A DNA stretch of 64,000 nt from Methylobacterium oryzihabitans (GCF_004004555.2 NZ_SACP01000004.1:1-64000); one strand, 5' to 3'. Counted from the stretch's first letter, positions 1 through 8,928 are shown. The notes: generated by a model not told the origin, from the letters alone. Made by a program: numbers and translations.

Positions 1-280
1 CCGCGAGGCGGGCCTCGGCGGCGTCCTGCGCGGCGGCCAGCGCCGCCCGCGTCTCCTCGCGGCCGAGGCGAAGGCCGCGCTCCTCGCCCTCGCGCAGCAG
101 CGCCTCGCGCTCCTCGGCGGTCAGGGCGGCGACCCGGGCGGGCGGCGAAGGCGCCGGCTCGGCCGGAACCGCGGCCCGCCGGGCGGGGCGCAGCAGCAGG
201 CCGAGGGGCTCGGGGCCGGCCAGCGCGACCGGCAGGTCGCCGGAGAAGTCGGGCAGGCAGCGGGCGAGGGCGTGGGCCAT
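1..280 (-). CDS. FliH/FlbE-like flagellar export protein (C-terminus outside window)
   Basis: The first 93 residues are visible and the frame stays open to the window edge. The start begins MAHALARCLPDFSGDLP. A proline/alanine-rich stretch follows, then a charged helical segment (TAEEREALLREGEERG, then RLGREETRAALAAAQ) of the kind found in the coiled-coil region of FliH/FlbE, the regulator of the flagellar export ATPase. Its ATG overlaps the fliF stop by one base (TGATG), so it is translationally coupled to the MS-ring gene. Context supports a flagellar role more than sequence does, because FliH proteins diverge strongly. No fliG separates it from fliF. Confidence 0.55.
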   Translation of the reverse strand, partial: MAHALARCLPDFSGDLPVALAGPEPLGLLLRPARRAAVPAEPAPSPPARVAALTAEEREALLREGEERGLRLGREETRAALAAAQDAAEARLA

Positions 281-2004
281 CACGCCGGCTCCTCACGCAG
301 CAGCCAGCGCTTGAGGATCGTCGCGGCCTGCTCCTCGTCGAGGTCGATCATCTGCTCCAGCTTCTTCTGCGGCGTGCGGTTGGCCTTGTTGGCCCAGTCG
401 TCGAGGAGCGAGGCGATGGGCGAGGACTGCGCCGGAGCGCCGGGGGCCGCGCCGGGGCCGGCGAGGGCCGGCACCTCGGGCACGACCGAGGCGGCGCCCG
501 GCGCCCCCAGGGCCGCCCCGACGACCTCGCCGGTCCCGCCCGTGACCACCCCCGCGGCTCCGGCGGGACCGGCCAGCGCCAGGGCCTCCTCCCGGGCGGT
601 CGGCTCGGCGAGGATCGCCCGCAGGGCCGGACGCAGGCCGAACCAGATCAGCAGCGCGGCGACGACCAGGATGGTGGCGGCGTTGATGAGGGTCGCCGAC
701 TGGCGCATCAGCACCTCGGTGAGGCTCAGCGGCGCCACCGGCTCCAGCGGCGCCCCGTCGTTGACGAAGCCGACCGCGGCCACCTTCACGACGTCGCCGC
801 GCTCCTTGCTGAACCCGGCGGCGGAGGCGACGAGCTGCTCGATCTCGGCGATCTGGGCCTCGACCCCGGCCTTGCCGGCATCCGGGCCGGCGAGCGAGGC
901 CAGCCGCGAGCGGTTGACCAGCACCGCGACCGAGATCCGGCGGATGTCGTAGCCGTCGCTGATCGTCTGGATCGTCTTCGACGAGATGTCGTAGTTGGTC
1001 AGGTCCTCGCGCTTCTGGCTCTCGTTGCTCGAACTGTCGTTGCCGTCCGAGCGCACCCGCTGGTCGGGCAGGTTCTGCTGCGCGGTGGTCGGCCGCTGCG
1101 AGTTGCGGTTCTGCGAATTCTCGCTCTCGCGCACCGCCCGCACCGAGCGCTCGACCCGGCCGTCGGGGTTGAAGATGGTCTCGTTGGTGCTGGTCTTGTC
1201 GGTGTTGAGGCGGGCCGCGACGCTGACCTCGAAGTTGCCGATGCCGAGATAGGGCGTGAGGGTCCGGCGCAGGTTGTCCTGGATCTCGCGGTTGACGGTC
1301 TTCTCCAGGCTCGCCATGCGGCCGCTCGGCTGGCTGGTCTCGTCGTCGCCCGACAGCAGCAGGGCGCCGTCGCTGCCGATCACCGTCACCCGGTCGGGCT
1401 TCATGCCCGGCACCGCCGAGGCGACGAGGTGGCGGATCGCCTGGGCGCCGCTGACGTCGTCGGCGGGCTCGGTGCGCAGCACCACCGAGGCGGAGGGCGG
1501 CTGCTGGTCGCGGCGGAACGAGCCGCGGTCGGGCAGCACGATGTGGACGCGCGCGGCGCGCACGCCCTTCATCGACTGGATCGTGCGGGCGAGCTCGCCC
1601 TCCAGCGCCCGGACCCGGGTGACCTCCTGCATGAACGAGGTCAGGCCGAGCGACCCGAGGTCGTTGAACAGCTCGTAGCCCGACTTCGAGCTCTGCGGCA
1701 GGCCCTTGCCGGCGAGCAGCATCCGGGCCTGGGCGGTGTGGCCGTAGGGGACGAGGACCGCGGTACCGTCGGCGCTGACGTCGAACGGGATGCCGGCATC
1801 CTTCAGCGTCGCGCCGATGCGCCCGACATCCTCGCGGTTGAGGCCGGTATAGAGCGTCTCGTGGGCCGGGCGGCTGAGGTAGTAGGCGCCGAGCCCCACC
1901 GCCAGGAAGACGACGAGGCCGATGACCCCGAGGGCCGCGATCCGCCGCGGACCCAGCTCGACGATGTTGCTCCAAAGCCTCTCGGCGTGCTCGCGACCGG
2001 ACAT
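280..2004 (-). CDS. fliF: Flagellar MS-ring protein FliF
   Basis: 574 residues, in the usual FliF range of about 530-570. It forms the inner-membrane MS ring on which the rotor and export gate assemble. An N-terminal transmembrane helix lies near residues 23-46. The YscJ/FliF core follows, with ETLYTGLNREDVGRIG, then VARVHIVLP-like text (AARVHIVLPDRGSF). A low-complexity periplasmic region rich in N, S and Q comes next, then a second membrane helix near residue 440 (INAATILVVAALLIWFGL). The tail LDEEQAATILKRWLL is the type of segment that binds FliG. The ATG at 2004 is preferred over the in-frame TTG at 2007. The next gene overlaps its stop codon. Confidence 0.96.
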   Translation of the reverse strand: MSGREHAERLWSNIVELGPRRIAALGVIGLVVFLAVGLGAYYLSRPAHETLYTGLNREDVGRIGATLKDAGIPFDVSADGTAVLVPYGHTAQARMLLAGKGLPQSSKSGYELFNDLGSLGLTSFMQEVTRVRALEGELARTIQSMKGVRAARVHIVLPDRGSFRRDQQPPSASVVLRTEPADDVSGAQAIRHLVASAVPGMKPDRVTVIGSDGALLLSGDDETSQPSGRMASLEKTVNREIQDNLRRTLTPYLGIGNFEVSVAARLNTDKTSTNETIFNPDGRVERSVRAVRESENSQNRNSQRPTTAQQNLPDQRVRSDGNDSSSNESQKREDLTNYDISSKTIQTISDGYDIRRISVAVLVNRSRLASLAGPDAGKAGVEAQIAEIEQLVASAAGFSKERGDVVKVAAVGFVNDGAPLEPVAPLSLTEVLMRQSATLINAATILVVAALLIWFGLRPALRAILAEPTAREEALALAGPAGAAGVVTGGTGEVVGAALGAPGAASVVPEVPALAGPGAAPGAPAQSSPIASLLDDWANKANRTPQKKLEQMIDLDEEQAATILKRWLLREEPA

Positions 2005-2175
2005 CAAGGGCTGCTCTGCGACTCGGGGGACCCTACCGGAGCCATGTTGCCGCCGAGCCTTGCGCGGAGGTTGCGCGGGAGCCTGCCCGTCCGGTGGTGT
2101 GGGGGCGGGCGGCGCTGCCGGGGCATCAGGTCTCGCGGCCCGCGGGATTCGGAGCCGGGCCTCGCGGCCGACCGA

Positions 2176-2301
2176 TCATACGAAATCCGATCGATTGCTT
2201 CACGCGATCCTGGCGGATCGCCGTCGCGATGCGGATTTCGGCTTCGCTCATGCGCCGCGCAGGCCGGGGAGACGGAATCCGGAAGTGATCGTCCGGATTC
2301 C
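2176..2301 (-). repeat. Composite two-hairpin intergenic repeat, copy A
   Basis: Read on the minus strand it begins about 50 bp after the AhpD-like gene's stop codon. It opens with a perfect 10-bp hairpin (2274-2283 pairing with 2292-2301). A GC-rich linker with the family core CGCGCGGCGC-like text and TGAGCGAAGCC follows, then a longer AT-richer inverted module ending in CGTATGA. It fills most of the 346-bp gap between the fliF start (2004) and the AhpD-like stop (2351). I see no gene in that gap. The second module is the best-conserved part between copies. Confidence 0.8.
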
Positions 2302-2350
2302 CTCTCCCCTGTTCCCGCCGGCCCGCACGGCCGGTTCCTCCGGTCGTCGC

Positions 2351-2827
2351 TCAAGGCCCGTCCGGACGGGGCGCGAACCGCCACGTCGCGGCGATGCGGT
2401 TCCAGGCGCCGATCAGCGCCACCGCGACGGTGAGCCGGGCGAGGTCGGCCTCGCCGAGCACGGCGCCGGCGGCCTCGTGGAGCGCGTCCGGCACGCCGTG
2501 GCCGGCGGCGTTGACCGCCTCCGCGTAGGCGAGCGCGGCCCGCTCCGCCGGCGAGAATCCCGGCATCTCGCGCCAGACCGGCAGGGCATCGAGCCTGTCC
2601 GCCGCGACGCCGAGGCGGCGCGCCTCGGCGAGGTGGTAGGCGGTGCAGAAGCCGCAGCCGTTGACCTGCGACAGCCGCAGCTTGACCAGTTCGATCAGCC
2701 CGAGATCGAGCCCGCTCCCCGCCACCGCCCGCGACAGCGCCCGCAGGGCCGCCTCGGCCTCGGGGACGTGGGCGAAGAACGCGGGGCGGGACAGGCGCGG
2801 CTCGGGCTGGCGCAGGGGGTCGGTCAT
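2351..2827 (-). CDS. AhpD-like carboxymuconolactone decarboxylase-family protein
   Basis: 158 residues. The motif NGCGFCTAYH (near residue 56) is the CxxC...H active-site signature of the AhpD/CMD fold. Such proteins are thiol peroxidase partners, or in distant members decarboxylases. The typical helix with YAEAVNAAG follows. A GGAGA sequence lies 7 bases before the ATG. Its neighbours are unrelated (fliF downstream, a TerB-like gene divergent), so no pathway can be assigned. A second, shorter AhpD-like gene occurs at 61792-62130. An alkylhydroperoxidase-type redox role is the likeliest, but substrate and reductant are unknown. Confidence 0.85.
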   Translation of the reverse strand: MTDPLRQPEPRLSRPAFFAHVPEAEAALRALSRAVAGSGLDLGLIELVKLRLSQVNGCGFCTAYHLAEARRLGVAADRLDALPVWREMPGFSPAERAALAYAEAVNAAGHGVPDALHEAAGAVLGEADLARLTVAVALIGAWNRIAATWRFAPRPDGP

Positions 2828-3115
2828 GGTCGGGTCTCCGGCTGGCGGACCGTTCCTACACCGGCCGGAGGGCCGCGGCGAACCCGTTTCCGCCGCCCGT
2901 CACGTTCGCCGCCGCGCGATAATCCCTTCCTCACGGCAAATCTATCGTTGCCGCCTCATCTACGGCATGGATCAAAACCCCGTCATCGCGTCTTCGTCGG
3001 AGGCGCACAACACTCGGGGAACCGCACGCCGTCTCCATCGACAAGCTTCGTCCACTGGGCTAGGAGCCTGCCCGCGCCGCCGGACCGGGGCGGCGCCGAC
3101 GCAGGGACCCCGACG

Positions 3116-3535
3116 ATGTTCAACATGTTCAAGTCGCAGAACGCCCTCGACCTCACGCCGCGCAACTGCCTCGCGGTGTCGCTGATCTACTGCATCGGCG
3201 CGGACGGCGAGCTGGACCCGGAGGAGATCACCCACCTGATGTCGGTGCTCGGGCGCAACGCCACGCGCCAGCAGTTCGAGGCGGCGGTGCGCTACACCCG
3301 CTCGACCCAGCCGGCGCAGTTCCTGGCCGAGGCCGCGCCGCGCCTGCGCCCGGAGCAGAAGCTCTGCATCGTCCTCAACATGATCGACAGCGCGATGGCG
3401 GACGGCGAGGCCGAGCCGGCCGAGCAGCAGCTCGTCATGCAGTTCGCCGGGGCGTTCGGGTTGAGCGAGGCCGACCTGACCCCGCATTTCCGCACCCTCG
3501 TCGCCAAGAACGATCGGGCGGTCCTCGACCGCTAG
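3116..3535 (+). CDS. TerB-like (tellurite resistance family fold) protein
   Basis: 139 residues from the ATG at 3116 (MFNMFKSQNALDLTPRN). The pattern IYCIGADGELDPEEITHL, followed by a second acidic site MIDSAMADGEAEPAEQQL, matches TerB-like helical proteins. In that family paired acidic loops (D-x-E/D-x-x-x-E) bind metal. Soluble, with no signal peptide. The longer upstream reading frame is rejected because it runs through the 3' part of the neighbouring gene and non-coding DNA. The 3' end of the gene lies inside a 29-bp tandem repeat. There is no tellurite-resistance cluster around it, so the function is unknown. Confidence 0.7.
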   Translation: MFNMFKSQNALDLTPRNCLAVSLIYCIGADGELDPEEITHLMSVLGRNATRQQFEAAVRYTRSTQPAQFLAEAAPRLRPEQKLCIVLNMIDSAMADGEAEPAEQQLVMQFAGAFGLSEADLTPHFRTLVAKNDRAVLDR

Positions 3536-3594
3536 GGAACGATCGGGCGGTCCTCGACCGCTAGGGAACGACCGGGCGGTCCTCGACCGCTGAG
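3508..3594. repeat. 29-bp tandem repeat, three copies, across the TerB-like stop codon
   Basis: Units at 3508-3536, 3537-3565 and 3566-3594. The first contains the last codons and TAG stop of the TerB-like gene. The second differs by no more than one base and the third by a few. Each unit holds a small hairpin (GCGGTC, 3-base loop, GACCGC). Three hairpins in a row directly after a stop codon could stabilise or end the transcript, but there is no T-run. Confidence 0.85.
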
Positions 3595-3682
3595 AACCGG
3601 GCATCCCGGTCCGGGAGCCGGGTGAGGCCGGGCGCGCGAGGTGCTAACAGGGGCGCTTCCCTGGTCCAGCCCGGATGGCCCG

Positions 3683-4924
3683 ATGCTCTCGCTCCTCGAC
3701 CTCAGCCGCCGGATCGATGCCGGCGACCTCACCCCCGCCGCCGCGATCGATCGCACCCGCGAGGCGATCGCGGCGCGCGAGCCGGAGGTCGGCGCCTTCG
3801 TGCGGGTCGACCCCGCTCCGGCGGTGGCGACAGCCGGCCCGCTCGCCGGCATCGCGGTCGGCATCAAGGACATCATCGACACCGCCGACATGCCGACCGA
3901 GATGGGTTCGCCGATCCATGCCGGCTGGCGCCCGCGGGCGGACGCCCCGGTGGTGGCGCGGCTGCGGGCGCTCGGCGCGGTGCCCTTGGCCAAGACCACC
4001 ACCACGCCGTTCGCCTTCATGGACCCGACCGCGACCCGCAACCCGCACCATCCGGGCCACACGCCGGGCGGGTCGTCGGCGGGCTCGGCCGCCGCGGTCG
4101 CGGCCGGGATGCTGCCCCTGGCGCTCGGCACCCAGACCGGCGGCTCGGTGATCCGGCCGGCCTCGTTCTGCGGCGTGGTCGGGATCAAGCCGTCGTTCCG
4201 GCTGCTGCCGACCGTCGGCGTGAAATGCTTCTCCTGGGCCCTCGACACGGTCGGGCTGTTCGCCGCCGGGGTGGCGGACGCGGCCCGCGCCCTGGCGCTC
4301 CTCGCCGACCGGCCCGGCCTCGACCTGCCGCCGACCGGGCCGGGCACGATCCGGATCGGGCTGGTGCGGCAGGATTTCTGCGCGGCGCCCTCGGCGGCGG
4401 CGCAGCAGGCCCTCACCCGCGCCGCGATGGCGGCGGAGCGCGCCGGCGCGAGCGTGCACGATCTCGCCCTGCCGGGCCTGTTCGGCGACGCCTTCGCGGT
4501 CCATCCGACGATCCAGGGCTTCGAGGCGCGCCAGGCCCTGGCCTGGGAATACGCCCACCACCGCGAGGCGCTGCCGCCAGCCCTGCGCGCCGCGCTCGAC
4601 GAGGCCCAGGGCATCGAGACCCAGGCCTACGACGGCGCCCGCCGGACCGCCCACCACGCCCGCCGCAGCCTGAAGGACGTGTTCGGCGACGGCGGCGTCG
4701 ACGTGATCCTGACCTATTCCAGCGCCGGGGCGGCCCCGGCCGGGCTCGCCTCCACGGGCGATTCGCGCTTCAACCGCCTGTGGACCCTGATGGGCGTGCC
4801 CTGCGTCACCGTCCCGGCCGGGACCGACGACGGCCTGCCGCTCGGCGTGCAGGTGATCGCCCGGTTCGGCGACGACGGACGGGCACTCGCCGCCGCACGC
4901 CTGATCGAGCAGGCGCTGGCATGA
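3683..4924 (+). CDS. Amidase-signature family amidohydrolase
   Basis: 413 residues from ATG 3683 (MLSLLDLSRRIDAGD). A start 42 bp upstream is possible but adds unconserved residues. The catalytic Lys-cisSer-Ser triad is recognisable: the lysine in GIKDIID, a serine in TPGGSSAGSAAAVAAG, and a serine in GTQTGGSVIRPASFCG. This is the glycine/serine-rich core of GatA-type amidases. No gatB or gatC is nearby, so it is probably a small-molecule amidase rather than part of the tRNA amidotransferase. Its stop overlaps the ATG of a pyroglutamyl-peptidase gene (ATGA), pointing to coupled use on amide or lactam substrates. Substrate unknown. Confidence 0.9.
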   Translation: MLSLLDLSRRIDAGDLTPAAAIDRTREAIAAREPEVGAFVRVDPAPAVATAGPLAGIAVGIKDIIDTADMPTEMGSPIHAGWRPRADAPVVARLRALGAVPLAKTTTTPFAFMDPTATRNPHHPGHTPGGSSAGSAAAVAAGMLPLALGTQTGGSVIRPASFCGVVGIKPSFRLLPTVGVKCFSWALDTVGLFAAGVADAARALALLADRPGLDLPPTGPGTIRIGLVRQDFCAAPSAAAQQALTRAAMAAERAGASVHDLALPGLFGDAFAVHPTIQGFEARQALAWEYAHHREALPPALRAALDEAQGIETQAYDGARRTAHHARRSLKDVFGDGGVDVILTYSSAGAAPAGLASTGDSRFNRLWTLMGVPCVTVPAGTDDGLPLGVQVIARFGDDGRALAAARLIEQALA

Positions 4925-5568
4925 CGCGACCCCGCCTGCTCGTCACCGGCTTCGGCCCGTTCCCGGGCATGCAAGCCAACCCGACCGGGGCGCTGGTCCG
5001 GCGCCTCGCCGCCCTGCCCCACCTCGCCCTGGCGCTCGGCGAGGCCCCGCGCGGGCTGGTGCTGCGCACCGCCTATGCCTGCCTCGACGAGGCGCTGGCG
5101 CCGGCGCTCGCCGAGGGGCCGCGGGCGGTGCTGATGCTCGGGGTCGCGGGGCGCAGCCGCGGAATCCGGGTCGAGGCGAGGGCGGCCAACCGGGGCAGCC
5201 GGCTCTATCCCGACGCCTCCGGCCGGGTCTCGTCGCGCCTCGCCCTCGACCCGGACGGGCCGGCCGCGCGGCGCGCGGGCAGCATGGCCCGGGAGGCGGC
5301 GATCCTGCTGCGCCGGCGCGGCCTGCCGGTGCGGCTGTCGCGGGATGCCGGGCGCTACCTGTGCAACGCCTCGTACTACCGCGCCCTCGCCGCGCCGGCG
5401 CCGGTGCTGTTCCTGCACGTGCCGCGCCCGCCCCGCCACGGCGCCCGGGCCTGGGAGGATGCCCTCGTCGCGGGCTTCGCCGAGGTGGCGCGGCTCCTCG
5501 TGCGCCGGGCGGAAAACCGGGAGCGAGCCGCAACTTCCGGGCTCCGCTGCGGTTCAGGCTCCGGTTAG
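4921..5568 (+). CDS. pcp: Pyrrolidone-carboxylate (pyroglutamyl) peptidase
   Basis: 215 residues. It removes N-terminal pyroglutamate from peptides in the cytoplasm (peptidase family C15). The family start TGFGPFPGMQANPTG is present. The catalytic triad can be placed: Glu in IRVEARAANRG, Cys in SRDAGRYLCNASYYRAL, His in LFLHVPRPP. It overlaps the upstream amidase by 4 bp. The last 20 or so residues (arginine/serine/glycine-rich) extend past the usual end and may be unstructured. Confidence 0.92.
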   Translation: MTRPRLLVTGFGPFPGMQANPTGALVRRLAALPHLALALGEAPRGLVLRTAYACLDEALAPALAEGPRAVLMLGVAGRSRGIRVEARAANRGSRLYPDASGRVSSRLALDPDGPAARRAGSMAREAAILLRRRGLPVRLSRDAGRYLCNASYYRALAAPAPVLFLHVPRPPRHGARAWEDALVAGFAEVARLLVRRAENRERAATSGLRCGSGSG

Positions 5569-5601
5569 GGGCGCGGTGCCCCTGGGATAACGCGGGGCCC
5601 C

Positions 5602-7098
5602 GTGACGCACGCTCTCGACCGGTCCGAGCAGCACCAGATCATCGCCAGCCTGACCGAGGGGGTGATCCTGGTCACGCCGGACCACCGCATCGCCTGGGCC
5701 AACGCGGCGGCGCTGGCGATGCACGGGGTCGACCGGCTGGAGGATCTCGGCGGCTCGGTCGACGGCTACCGCGACCGCTTCGTCCTGCGCTACCGCAACC
5801 ACCATCCCCTCGGGCTCGACCGCTACCCGCTCGAACGGGCGGCGACCGGCGAGGTGTTCGAGGACGTCTACGTCGACGTCACCCGGGCCGGCGGCGCCTC
5901 GCCGGCCGAGAGCTGGACCCACCGCATCCGCAGCCTCGTCACCGCCGGCCCCGGCGGCCGGCCGGAGAGCCACGTCCTGATCGTGCAGGACGTGACGGCG
6001 CAGTTCGAGGCCGAGATGCGGTTCGAGCGCACCTTCGCGGCCAACCCGGCCCCGGCGGTGATCTGCCGGCTCGCCGACCTGCGCTACGTCAGGCTCAACG
6101 AGGGATTTTCGGAGCTGACCGGGTTCGATGCCGACGCCGTGATCGGCCGCACGCTCTACGAGGTCGACGTGCTGGCGGGCGCCGAGCGGCGCGAGCTGGC
6201 GATCGCGCGGCTCAAGGAGGGCCGCACCATCCCGCAGATGGAGGCGCGCCTGCGCGGCGCCGGGGGCGGCGAGCGGGCGGTGATCGTCGCCGGGCAGCCG
6301 ATCGAGATCGCCGACGACCCCTGCATGCTGTTCACCTTCGCCGATCTCGAGCCGCGCCGGGCGGCCGAGACCGCCCTGCGCGCCAGCGAGGAGCGGTTCG
6401 AGACCGCCTTCCGCCTCGCGCCGGTGCCGATGCTGGTGGCGCGCCGCGACGGCTTCGGGCTCCTCAGCCTCAACCAGGCGTTCACGGCGGCGTTCGGCCA
6501 CGGTCCCGAGGCGCTCGGCCGTGCGCCCGGCGACCTCGGGCTGTGGGTCGACGAGGGCGCCCGGGCCGCCTTCGAGCGCGACCTGCTGCGGACCGGGCGG
6601 ATCGCCGGGGCCGAGACCTGCCTGCGGCCGCGGGAGGGCGGCGAACGCGACTGCCTCGTCTCGGCCGAGACGGTGACGATCGCCGGCGAGGCCTGCGTCC
6701 TGTGCGCCCTCCAGGACATCACCGGGCGCAAGCGCTCCGAGCGCGAGCTGATCGCGGCGATCGACGCGGTGATGGCCGACACCTCGTGGTTCAGCCGCGC
6801 GGTGATCGAGCGGCTGGCCGGCCTGCGCCAACCGGGCCGCGGCGCCCCCGACGCCCGCCTCGACGCCCTGACCGCCCGCGAGCGGCAGGTGCTCGGCCTG
6901 ATCTGCCAGGGCCTCAGCGACGCGGCGATCGGCAAGCGCCTGTCGCTGGCCCGCAACACCGTGCGCAACCACGTCGCGGCGCTCTACCGCAAGCTCGGCC
7001 TGCACCGCCGCAGCGAGGCGGTGATCTGGGGCCGCGAGCGCGGCTTTCCGGCCCAGGGCTTCGAGGGCGGGGAGACGCCGGGACCGGGCCGGCCCTGA
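5602..7098 (+). CDS. PAS-domain LuxR-type transcriptional regulator
   Basis: 498 residues, GTG start. Three PAS-like sensory segments are seen: about residues 10-125, 130-250 (RTFAANPAPAVICRLAD) and 260-375 (FETAFRLAPVPMLVARRDG). A linker follows, then a LuxR/GerE helix-turn-helix at about 425-490 (LTARERQVLGLICQGLSD, then IGKRLSLARNTVRNHV). There are no membrane segments, so it senses a cytoplasmic or diffusible cue. It has no receiver domain. It starts 33 bp after pcp and converges on the YbhN-like gene with a 9-bp gap. Target genes unknown. Confidence 0.88.
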   Translation: MTHALDRSEQHQIIASLTEGVILVTPDHRIAWANAAALAMHGVDRLEDLGGSVDGYRDRFVLRYRNHHPLGLDRYPLERAATGEVFEDVYVDVTRAGGASPAESWTHRIRSLVTAGPGGRPESHVLIVQDVTAQFEAEMRFERTFAANPAPAVICRLADLRYVRLNEGFSELTGFDADAVIGRTLYEVDVLAGAERRELAIARLKEGRTIPQMEARLRGAGGGERAVIVAGQPIEIADDPCMLFTFADLEPRRAAETALRASEERFETAFRLAPVPMLVARRDGFGLLSLNQAFTAAFGHGPEALGRAPGDLGLWVDEGARAAFERDLLRTGRIAGAETCLRPREGGERDCLVSAETVTIAGEACVLCALQDITGRKRSERELIAAIDAVMADTSWFSRAVIERLAGLRQPGRGAPDARLDALTARERQVLGLICQGLSDAAIGKRLSLARNTVRNHVAALYRKLGLHRRSEAVIWGRERGFPAQGFEGGETPGPGRP

Positions 7099-7107
7099 CG
7101 GGGAGGG

Positions 7108-8106
7108 TCAGCCGGTCCGTGCCCGGTCCCGCCAGCGAAAGACCGCCTCCGCCACGCCGAACAGCACGAGGCCGAGGAGGAGCGGCGCCAGGAAGTAGAT
7201 CAGCCGGAACGCGAGCAGCGGGCCGACCACGTCGGTCTTCGGCAAAAGGTAGACGACCACGCTCTCGATCACCCCGACCCCGCCCGGGACGTGGGTGACC
7301 AGCACCGCCGCGTTGGCGATGACGAAGACCGAGGCGACGCCGAGGAAGCCGACCTCCGACACCGCGAGCAGCACCTGATGCAGGCAGGCGGAGACCAGGG
7401 CGAAGTTGACCGCCCCGACCGCCACCTGGGCCGCCGCGAGCGGCAGCGGCGGCATCTCGATCGACCAGCGCCGGATCCGCAGCGGCGCGGTCAGGGTCGC
7501 GGCGAGCACGAGGTAGAGCGCCACCCCGGCGGCGCAGAGGCCGGCGACGGCGTAGACCGCCGGGCGGCCGAGCCCGGTGATCTCGCTGGCAAGGCCGGGA
7601 TCGAGCACCAGCGCCCCGGCCCCGAGCGCCATCAGCCCGAGGGCGACGGTGAGGCCGCAGAACACGATGACCTTGGCGCTGTCGGCGAGCCCGAGGCCCC
7701 AGCGGGAATAGAACCGGTAGCGCACCGCGCCGCTGCTGAGGCCGGCGAACCCGATGCTGTGGCCGATCGCGAGGCTGATGAACGCGGCGAGCGCGACCCG
7801 CGGATAGGGCAGCGGATGGCGCACCGCCTTCAGGGCGAGCCAGTCGCCGACCGTGAGGCAGAGATAGCTCCCGGCGGCGAAGCCCGCCGCCGCGGCGAGG
7901 CGGGCGACCGGGATCGCCCGCACCGCCTCGGCGAGCTGTGCCGCGCTGTAGCCGCTCAGCGTCCGGTAGAGCAGGTAGAGCCCCAGCGCGCAGCCCGCGA
8001 CCGTGACGGCGGTGGTCCAGCCGAGCCGCAGCCGGCGCTGCCGCGCCTTCCGGGTCTCCGCCGGTTCGTCCTGCGGCAGCGCCGCCGCCTCGGCCCGCCC
8101 GCTCAT
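7108..8106 (-). CDS. YbhN/lysylphosphatidylglycerol synthase-like membrane protein
   Basis: 332 residues with about eight hydrophobic helices, starting at ATG 8106 (MSGRAEAAALPQDEP). The family core is visible: an early helix (TVAGCALGLYLLYRTLSG), the conserved SIGFAGLSSGAVRYRFY segment, and the late motif VTHVPGGVGVIESVVVYLLP. It is the transmembrane half of MprF-like proteins without the aminoacyl-transferase domain. The ATG overlaps the stop of the upstream EEP-family gene. In Escherichia coli, ybhP (EEP fold), ybhO (cardiolipin synthase) and ybhN form one cluster; here ybhP and ybhN homologues adjoin without the synthase. A phospholipid-related transport role is likely but unproven. Confidence 0.85.
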   Translation of the reverse strand: MSGRAEAAALPQDEPAETRKARQRRLRLGWTTAVTVAGCALGLYLLYRTLSGYSAAQLAEAVRAIPVARLAAAAGFAAGSYLCLTVGDWLALKAVRHPLPYPRVALAAFISLAIGHSIGFAGLSSGAVRYRFYSRWGLGLADSAKVIVFCGLTVALGLMALGAGALVLDPGLASEITGLGRPAVYAVAGLCAAGVALYLVLAATLTAPLRIRRWSIEMPPLPLAAAQVAVGAVNFALVSACLHQVLLAVSEVGFLGVASVFVIANAAVLVTHVPGGVGVIESVVVYLLPKTDVVGPLLAFRLIYFLAPLLLGLVLFGVAEAVFRWRDRARTG

Positions 8107-8867
8107 CGCGCCGCCTCCGCCAGTGCGCCGCGGGAGGCCGCGGAGCGCGCCGCGACCCGCAGGTCGGCGACGAGGGGGAGGTGATCCGAGGCGAGCCGGG
8201 CGCCGGGCCCGCGATAGGTCTCGGCCCGCACCACCTCGAAGCCGCCGCCGACGAAGACGTGGTCGAGGCGCAGCAGCGGCAGCCGCGACGGGAAGGTGCA
8301 GCGGGTGCGCGACGGGGCCGCCCGGTGGGCGTCGGTGAGGCGCGCGGCGAAGCGCCGGTAGACCCGCGACCCCGGCACGGCGTTGAGGTCGCCGACCAGG
8401 GCGACCGGCCCGGTGCAGGCGGGGTCGCCGAGCCAGCGCGGCCCGAGCAGGGCCTCGGCCTGGGCGAGGCGCTCGCGTCGGCCGAGGCCGAGATGGGTGT
8501 TGACGATCTGGACCTCGTCCTCGCCGAGGGTCACGGCGGCCCACAGCGCGCCGCGCGGCTCGCGGCCCGCCGGCCCGGGCAGGGCCTCCGCCCGCACCAG
8601 CCGCGAGGGCAGCGCCGACAGGATCGCGTCGCCGTACTCCTCCTCCAGCACCCGCAGGGCGGCGTGGAAATGCGCCGTCATGCCGAGATGCGCCGCGATG
8701 GCGTGGGCCTGATCGACCCCGCCGGTGCGCAGGCGGCCCACGTCCAGCTCCTGAAGCGCCACCACGTCGGGGCGGCAGGCGGCGAGGATCCGGGCGATGC
8801 GGGCGGGGGAGAGCTGGCCGTCGGTGCCGAGGCAGCGGCGGACGTTGTAGGTGACGAGGCGGAGCAA
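8103..8867 (-). CDS. Endonuclease/exonuclease/phosphatase (EEP) family protein, YbhP-like
   Basis: 254 residues. The EEP fold signatures appear in order: RLVTYNVRRC at the start, VVALQELDVGR (catalytic Glu), NTHLGLGRRE, ALVGDLNAVPGS (Asp/Asn), LDHVFV, and a C-terminal SDHLPLVADL (Asp-His). This is the set used by metal-dependent phosphodiesterases and phosphatases. No signal peptide is seen. Coupling (4-bp overlap) to the YbhN-like membrane gene suggests a lipid or head-group phosphodiester substrate rather than DNA. That substrate is an inference from the E. coli ybhP-ybhN neighbourhood. Confidence 0.87.
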   Translation of the reverse strand: MLRLVTYNVRRCLGTDGQLSPARIARILAACRPDVVALQELDVGRLRTGGVDQAHAIAAHLGMTAHFHAALRVLEEEYGDAILSALPSRLVRAEALPGPAGREPRGALWAAVTLGEDEVQIVNTHLGLGRRERLAQAEALLGPRWLGDPACTGPVALVGDLNAVPGSRVYRRFAARLTDAHRAAPSRTRCTFPSRLPLLRLDHVFVGGGFEVVRAETYRGPGARLASDHLPLVADLRVAARSAASRGALAEAAR

Positions 8868-8928
8868 CGCTGGCGGTTCCGGGTGTCCGGGGCGGACCTG
8901 CTTCTAACCGCCGAGCTGCCGCCGCGGT

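Noticed and set aside
2176-2301. Intergenic inverted repeats as CRISPR units
   Set aside because: Copies are dispersed over 50 kb, contain hairpins and have no regularly spaced spacers. No cas genes are present.
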